NCBI GenBank assembly: GCA_947579605.1
Contig: OX388311.1
Location: 27,096,951 to 27,160,950, forward strand
From: Athripsodes cinereus
Lineage: Eukaryota; Arthropoda; Insecta; Trichoptera; Leptoceridae
Direction: 5' to 3'
Length of the DNA stretch: 64,000 nucleotides
Numbering within the stretch: position 1 is the first letter of the stretch; the number at the start of each line of letters is the position of its first letter. The notes under the pieces are model-generated. The model made no database searches and was not told where the DNA came from. It worked only from the letters and a program-made list of their open reading frames with translations. The position numbers and the translations under genes were made by a program. Below, piece after piece: positions 58,216 to 64,000 of the stretch.

Positions 58216-58363
58216 GTATTATACAAGATATCTTCTTGTTCTTCTTAATCTCTCATTAGACCCAGAGGTCTGTTCATGCAGGAGGGTCCTCTTGCGATGT
58301 GGAGGCCCAGCTGTCCTTCCATCGTTTAGGGTATCTTCCTGATATAGGTATTATACAAGATAT
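58216..58363 (-). mobile_element. 116-bp retroelement 3'-end fragment with perfect 16-bp target duplication
   Basis: The 16-mer gtattatacaagatat occurs at 58216-58231 and 58348-58363. The enclosed 116 bp are GC-richer and, on the minus strand, end in agaagaacaagaag, resembling the (GAA)n tails of other LINE ends here. The segment therefore looks like a severely 5'-truncated insertion on the minus strand. The family is not identified. Confidence 0.8.
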
Positions 58364-58393
58364 AATTCTTGTAATATATTGAACTTGCATTTT

Positions 58394-58452
58394 TGAAACG
58401 TGCAGTTAATCTACTGGCTACGCCATTTATGGGAAACGCCGTGATGATGTAG
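58394..58452 (+). repeat. TAG-family repeat, 3' end fragment
   Basis: Only acgtgcagttaatctactgg, ctacgccatttatgggaa and cgccgtgatgatgtag remain. Confidence 0.62.
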
Positions 58453-59449
58453 ATTGATAAGAGATATTTTTGAAAACAATTTTTAATTAAGTAACACAAA
58501 TTTGATCTGTAATAAAATCACATCTGTATAATAATAATAAGAATAAGTATAAGTATACAATAAGAATAAGTATACAATCGCCCTGAAAGTTAACGGATGT
58601 GTCGCGAAAAGAGGCGACCTTAGTAGTGCAACATCGTTATAAACGAAAAAACTTTTTCAAACACATGCCAAGACTAAAAGGACGAAAAAGGTGAATTTGA
58701 AATAATGAAAGTATAATATAAAAAACATAGATTTATGGTTTAGACGAGCAACGTTATATGTAATTACATGAAAATGACTATCATTTAACACGTTATTAGA
58801 ACATTAATTATTATGCGTCAAAAATAATATCGGACGAAATCAAAAAGTAAAAAGAAAACAATTCGCGTGATATGACGTAGTTAGTTAGAGGGTAAAGTGT
58901 AATTCTAGTGTAATTATTATTAATACCTCACGAGAATGTACTAGAAATTTAATTAACCATACTACTCTATTAAATTGAAATTAAAAATATTTGCGTGTAT
59001 GTAGGATACATAATTGTGCTCCCCGCCTAACAAATGTAACCTTTAATTAACAAAAAATATTTGATATAATCGGAGGATTACCTACTCTGCTGAAGAAAAA
59101 ATAATACTCAATATTTTTTTCATATTAATAGAACGTAAGTGAACGCGAGTTCAGCAAGATATGAAAACGTATAGTGAAAAAATGTGAAGTAAAACTTACA
59201 TAGATACTTGTTTTGTGATACAAATTTTAAACTTTCCAATACACCCCAAATATTTTCCAAAATAAAATGACAATAGCTAACTTTTTAACGAATGTCTAAA
59301 AAAAATCTATCAACATTTTTACTAAGTGGTGTCCTCGACAAAGAAAACCTACACATTTCAGTTCAAAGTATAGATTGATTTAGTATGTTTTAGGAACTGG
59401 TTAATTTATATAAAACTTCAAAGGGAACAACAATTTAAAACAAAAGTTA
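58453..59449. other. AT-rich DNA without recognisable gene
   Basis: AT-rich DNA without identifiable content. Confidence 0.5.
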
Positions 59450-59845
59450 CACTGAGAAAAATAGCTACTAACGAAATTTCACAACGAATCATTGGTACGT
59501 ACTATCAGATTAGGACCAGAGGTAGTACAAACGATTCATTAGGACGAATCTATAATATTGACTTTTTGCAAACAAATCGTTAGTAAATTTACCAACGATT
59601 TGTTTGCGAAAAGATAATATTATAGTTTTAATAAATATAATATAAAAATATATTATTGAGCACTGTTTAATCTCCACTAACATAGTGGAGATTAAACAGT
59701 GCTCAATAATATATTTTTATATTTTATTTATTAAAATTAAAAATGGATTTCCAAAGCGTAAACACAAAAACTCTTGAATTATTAATAATATTATAGGTTC
59801 GTACTAATGAGTCGTTGTGAAATTTCGTTAGTATTTTTCTCAGTG
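59450..59845. mobile_element. MITE with nested hairpins
   Basis: The ends are inverted copies: cactgagaaaaatagctact on the left and, in reverse complement, cactgagaaaaatactaacg on the right, both continuing into cgaaatttcacaacga. Two further hairpins lie inside: 59551-59581 with 59594-59624 (31-bp arms, few mismatches) and 59629-59679 with 59683-59733 (51-bp arms, one mismatch region, 3-nt loop). There is no coding potential. No convincing target duplication is seen, so the superfamily is unknown. Confidence 0.88.
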
Positions 59846-60374
59846 CACAACTGAGCGAGTTACATTTACACCAACATAGTTTAATTTAGTTCTAAAAATG
59901 TATCTTCAACTATTTTTTTCCATTCTCGCAGTATTCAAATGCAACTTGTCACAATATATAACAGCACAATTGGAATAGTGCAAGCTTTAGAATTGTCATG
60001 CATTATAATATCCCTCCAACATCGAGAGTACTTTTACATTGTTGTATGCTGAACGATATTGTACATTATATTAAACTGTAACGAAATGCAATATATTCAT
60101 GAGCAAAATATGTAGGTATAATATTCTACATAGTACATAGTACTTACATACAATCACAGAACTACTGGTTATATATGTAAAAGACATCATCTGTAATATC
60201 TGGCGATGCAAGATATTGGATTGGGCTGAAGCGACTGGAGATACTCTTCCGACAGACACTGTAAATTAAGCATTGTACTCTTAACATTGTAAATAAATGT
60301 GTCTGCGTATTTTTCTTCGTATATCTCTTTTTTCTGTTTTAATCGTGTATGAATAATGTGTATTTTATTGTACT
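59846..60374. other. No gene recognised
   Basis: AT-rich DNA without identifiable content. Confidence 0.45.
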
Positions 60375-60702
60375 ATTATTATGTGCATTCACTTTCTGAA
60401 CTCTGTGTTCTCAAAACACCTGCAAGTAGACCTCTACGCTCAGCTAAGACATCCACCAACATGCTGGACGAAAACAACAGAGCAAACAAGTCCTGCTTCT
60501 ATGATAGGGCTTTCGGCGTCGCAGGACCCGTCATTTGGAACCGACTCCCCGAGGACCTCCGTAAAAACCAGCCGATTACAACGTTCAGGAGCAAGCTGAA
60601 GACTTCGCTCTTCCAACATAGTTTCCCGCGCCCTTGAGATGGATACTTCATTAAACGGCGCCGAATAAATCATCCAATATAATAATAATAATAATAATAA
60701 TG
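60375..60702 (+). pseudogene. CR1/L2-type LINE C terminus with (AAT)n tail
   Basis: An open stretch to 60637 encodes FYDRAFGVAGPVIWNRLPED and LRKNQPITTFRSKLKTSLF, the standard C-terminal block of CR1/L2-type reverse transcriptases. A short 3' UTR (attaaacggcgccgaataaa) ends in (AAT)n at 60682-60702. The 5' portion is missing. A relative in reverse orientation is at 47846-47950. Confidence 0.84.
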
Positions 60703-61492
60703 CATCGCCCATCGAAAAGTGGACCTTTGTAGTAGTGAGTGGGGTTATCTTTATTTAAAATAAATAAATAAATAATAATGACGTCTTTGCAAGGAAAACC
60801 ACGAACGTCGGAGAAACCTGATAAGGCACAAAGAGAAAAATATGTCAAGTTAAGCGACACGTTACTCACACAGGGATTAGTGTTATATCAGCTTTATTAT
60901 CTAGTTCACATTTTTCACGAATGTGAATTGTGTGTGTTTTCTTCGCAGATTCTGACCATAGAAAAACAACTGCCATTTGAAAAGTATTACAAATGATATT
61001 GTCGAACACAATTTATTTTGAAGAAAAACTTAAGCGATATTTCGCCCTGTGTTTGTATAACAAATTGTAAAATTATTAAGTTTCGACGCTGCGTAATGAA
61101 TGAAAACCAATGTACAGCAAAATTACAAAATAAATTGTTTTGAGTGTAAGATTTTGGTTTGACCAGAAACAATTCTTTTGTTTTGTAAGGCAGGGCTAAA
61201 TAAGCTTTTTTTAATACGGGCGTAAGAGTTATTCCTGTATAATAATAATGAAAAGTAACCATCGTAAAACATTTTATACAATTCAAAATTTGTAAGTGCT
61301 TTACACACATCGTAACAATAATTTCCGTTTTTTTTTAAATATAATTATACCTAGTTTCAATTCATTGAAAATAATTTGCATGATTAAGAACCATTGAAAA
61401 AATGTTTTCAAGTAATAATATTTGTTTGGAATACATGACGAATGGTATCATCAAAAATAAACGTTAAAATCTTTTATCCTTCCACGTTTTAT
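60703..61492. other. No defended gene; weak possible exon at 60778-60996
   Basis: A 72-codon frame at 60778 begins MTSLQGKPRTSEKPDKAQRE and then KYVKLSDTLLTQG. This start is hydrophilic and more protein-like than other frames here, but the rest degenerates into A/T-rich codons, no splice donor closes it, and I know no family for it. Confidence 0.25.
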
Positions 61493-61545
61493 ACGTCTGC
61501 AGGCTATCCAACTTGTGGGATATGCCGTGATGGGATAGTAGAAGT
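61493..61545 (+). repeat. TAG-family repeat, 3' end fragment
   Basis: It contains tctgcaggctatccaacttg and tgggatatgccgtgatggga tag. The downstream GC-richer block to about 61665 is a different, unidentified sequence. Confidence 0.65.
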
Positions 61546-62046
61546 TAGTAATAACAGGCGGAATAGATATAGATCTTCTGCTTTTATGAGTGCCTTATCA
61601 GGTCCTCCCCCACACGATGTTGATCACTATGCAAAAGGTCTCTCTTTCCTGCGCAACCTGTAAGGACTCCTACACATATTCTGGTCCAATCTAGATATAG
61701 ATTAAATTGACTGTGATAGGAAAAAGATTGTTGTTGTATTGCATCGAACTGTTTGTGATTTTTTTATATATGTTTAATGGCCTTGTGCCGTGTATAAAAT
61801 TATAAATAAATAAATATATTACGCACTTAAATTCAAGTAGTTCAAAAGTAGCTCGCAATTTGTGTGACTGAAAAAAAAAGATATAGGTATATTTCAATAA
61901 TATTTTATACTTGTAGACATTATTTACTATACTGAATTTTAAGTAAAGGTGGAACCTTAAAGATAAGATAATTAGACGACAGTACATTGATAAGAATAAT
62001 AATAATAATATAAAGTTAAGATTAATCATTAATCATCTTTCACAAG
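61546..62046. other. No gene recognised
   Basis: The stretch 61560-61665 is GC-richer and unidentified; the remainder is AT-rich. Confidence 0.4.
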
Positions 62047-62258
62047 GATTCTTCAACGAACAAGTGACACGGACATTTTTCACTGGAATGATGGATGCCT
62101 CACCTACTTCAGTAGCGGTAAATCAATGGAGAATAATTAGACGTGAGATAGATATCCGTCATTTATCCGGAATGTATTTGGGTATAAAACAAATCCAGAT
62201 AGACGATATTAAATTTATTCCGCGACTAAATCAATTTATCGGTACAGAAAGATCCTAG
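62047..62258 (+). CDS. Possible terminal exon or orphan open frame, unrecognised
   Basis: An open frame reads GFFNEQVTRTFFTGMMDA, then QWRIIRREIDIRHLSG and IDDIKFIPRLNQF before TAG at 62256-62258. Its amino-acid mix is balanced and unlike the K/N/I/F-rich noise elsewhere. A tttcacaag sequence just before 62047 could be a splice acceptor. I recognise no domain, and no partner exon is visible. Chance, or a relic of an element, is equally possible. Confidence 0.25.
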
Positions 62259-62509
62259 TAAAAAGATTTATTCTATTATAAAAAAGATTTATTCAATTAT
62301 ATAAAAGATTTATTCAATTATAAACAATACCTCAAAACAGCAACTAAGGTTGCTGGTGTCAGAGGCGTGCAGTATTACAAATCTGGTAAAACAATTCATA
62401 AATTTAAATATATTTGATATTATAGTAAAATATGGTGAATGGCTTGAGTTGATTTGAATTTAGTTGGAGTGGTTATGTTTTTAAAAAGACCAAATTAATT
62501 ATGCTGAGG

Positions 62510-62792
62510 AATGAAGAGAGAACGATAATGTACTAAGGTGGATCAAGGCCTGTCCCAGAGCACGAGCCACGCTCAATTCTGGGACGGGTACTTTGATCAA
62601 ATGAATTGATAATATATAATATGTTTTGTTATTTTTATTGGTATTATGCCGTATTTTATTGTATTGTATTATTTTATATGGATTCTTATGCATTGTGCTT
62701 TTTTTTTATCTACTTGTGTATTCATTTTGTAATTTATTTTATTATTTTGTAATTTATATTATTATTTTAAAAAAAAAAAAAAAAAAAAAAAA
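62510..62792 (+). repeat. Probable poly(A)-ended retrocopy with stem-loop
   Basis: A run of 24 A (62769-62792) closes a T-rich segment. About 200 bp upstream is a strong stem-loop with arms at 62541-62559 (gatcaaggcctgtcccaga) and 62578-62598. The poly(A) suggests reverse transcription of a polyadenylated RNA. The parent family is unknown and no target duplication is established. Confidence 0.55.
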
Positions 62793-62937
62793 TATAAGAC
62801 ACCAGAGCAAAAAATCACTAATAGTATGACCAATAATTTTATGTGTTAATGCATCTATCCATCTGTACCATCTCATTATCTTCCACATGAGGTTGTAAAA
62901 AGACCGAGTTTATAATTATAATAAACAATAATGCATG

Positions 62938-63022
62938 TTACAAACTCCGTGCCAAAAAAGAAGACATTCAGGACAGAAGGCGTATTTAATCGCTGAATGA
63001 TAATATGTTTAAGGCAATACTC
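62938..63022 (-). repeat. TAG-family repeat fragment
   Basis: In reverse it contains tcattcagcgattaaatacg, tgtcctgaatgtcttctttt and ttggcacgga, the central part of the family. Confidence 0.62.
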
Positions 63023-63246
63023 ATGATGTAATAAGTATTTTATTGGTCAGTAAAAACGCACGTAGATTTTTATAAATGAAAACTAAGATAAAAATAGAAT
63101 AGAATAATAACAATGTACACCGAAAATTCGAAAGTGTTTAAAGCGCATTAAAAACAAGGCACCCGAATTTGAATGGTTTATATATTGCATGTTCATTTTT
63201 TTTTACTTTTCGAATCCACTCTAAATCTTATTACAAACATCTTATT

Positions 63247-63350
63247 TTTGGTTAGCTGGAAGATATTGCCTCCAGGCAATAAGCCCGCCAATAGCTCATG
63301 ATTTTTTTTTGATCAAAAAAATGGTTTTTATTAATATTATCTTTTGAAGT
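63247..63350 (+). repeat. LINE 3'-UTR fragment, related to 12520-12665
   Basis: It shares ggttagctggaagatattgc then ctccaggcaataagcccgcc with the earlier copy, including the small hairpin (attgcct / aggcaat). The remainder is T-rich. Confidence 0.58.
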
Positions 63351-64000
63351 ACGTAGGGTAGATAGATAACTCGATTTAAGCAAAATACTGAGTGATTGAA
63401 TAATCATTATCCAGTATCCGGCGAAACCCCTATTCGTTTCATAACTAGTAATAATATTAATGAGAAAATTAATGCCTGCCCACGCAATTACCTATTAATA
63501 ATAATATTTTAAAAAATAAACTAAGGATCCTTACAAATTATGGAAATCTGTAATAAGCAGGACACCTGCTCTACATAATTTAGATGTCATATTTAGGTAT
63601 GGAATTCAGAAATACAATCCATTCCATGGTAGTCTCACTTAAAAAGCACACGAAGCTCAAATATCTTCACATTAGTTAATTTCCAAATACGCGTTGACAG
63701 ATAATACCTACCAATTTTTCTTATATTTTGAACTAAATCAATAATAGTATTAACGAAATTTGTAAAAAATATTGATATTATTTGAAAATTCGTCATGATG
63801 AAAAATGAAATTAAAATTAAACAAAAAAAACGCAAAACAATAAATTTAGAAGTCTTACATGTGTAGTGTATGAACTTTGTACACTGCACCTGTACATTGA
63901 CCTTTAGACTTGTTTACAAGCTAAGCAAAGATAATGACTGAGTAGCAATACGCTACTGCCTATATAGGTTAGCCACCTATTGAGAACGACGCTCATTAAT
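63351..64000. other. AT-rich DNA without recognisable gene
   Basis: The right edge of the window has no recognised feature. The intervals 62793-62937 and 63023-63246 are also empty. Confidence 0.5.

Overview
This 64-kb window looks like intergenic or intronic DNA of an arthropod, most likely an insect. It is strongly AT-rich, has no bacterial-style gene packing, and every convincing protein-coding stretch belongs to a transposable element. The insect assignment rests on the mixture of element types: RTE-like and CR1/Jockey-group LINEs, a Tc1 element, tRNA-like SINEs, hAT-type and foldback MITEs. It is an inference, and I cannot name the species. I found no host protein-coding gene I would defend; two weak possible exons (60778-60996 and 62047-62258) are listed with low confidence.

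Two LINEs dominate. At 29541-35039, on the minus strand, lies a full-length CR1/Jockey-group element bounded by a 10-bp target-site duplication. It has intact ORF1 (coiled coil) and ORF2 (endonuclease plus reverse transcriptase), and a truncated RTE copy with its own duplication sits in the spacer between them. At 49071-53016, on the plus strand, lies an RTE-like element with one uninterrupted 1003-codon ORF and an 11-bp duplication. It landed in the tail of an older CR1-like LINE, whose two halves flank it. A 5'-truncated relative with one nonsense codon sits at 5962-6832.

DNA transposons: a complete Tc1-type element (2821-4582) with 31-bp perfect terminal inverted repeats, a decayed transposase and a probable spliceosomal intron; a hAT-type MITE (54477-54927); a multi-hairpin MITE (59450-59845); a 428-bp MITE (28880-29307) inserted into a SINE; a foldback MITE (4866-5062); and a perfect palindrome with 86-bp arms (1612-1799).

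Short dispersed repeats: one family, here called the TAG family, occurs at least 17 times in both orientations. Its best copies are about 260 bp, end in a (TAG)n tail, carry two conserved small hairpins near the 3' end, and have target-site duplications. A second, clearly tRNA-derived SINE family has two good copies (13610, 44089) and degenerate relatives. LINE 3' ends of several families are scattered throughout. Two tandem arrays lie at 14677-14803 and 16967-17146.

The elements do not form one pathway. The recurring themes are insertion of one element into another, copying of short RNAs by LINE machinery, and inverted-repeat DNA able to form long hairpins. Long stretches (about 9.7-12.3, 17.1-20.9, 25.3-28.8, 35.0-39.3 and 40.4-43.8 kb) are AT-rich and show nothing I recognise.
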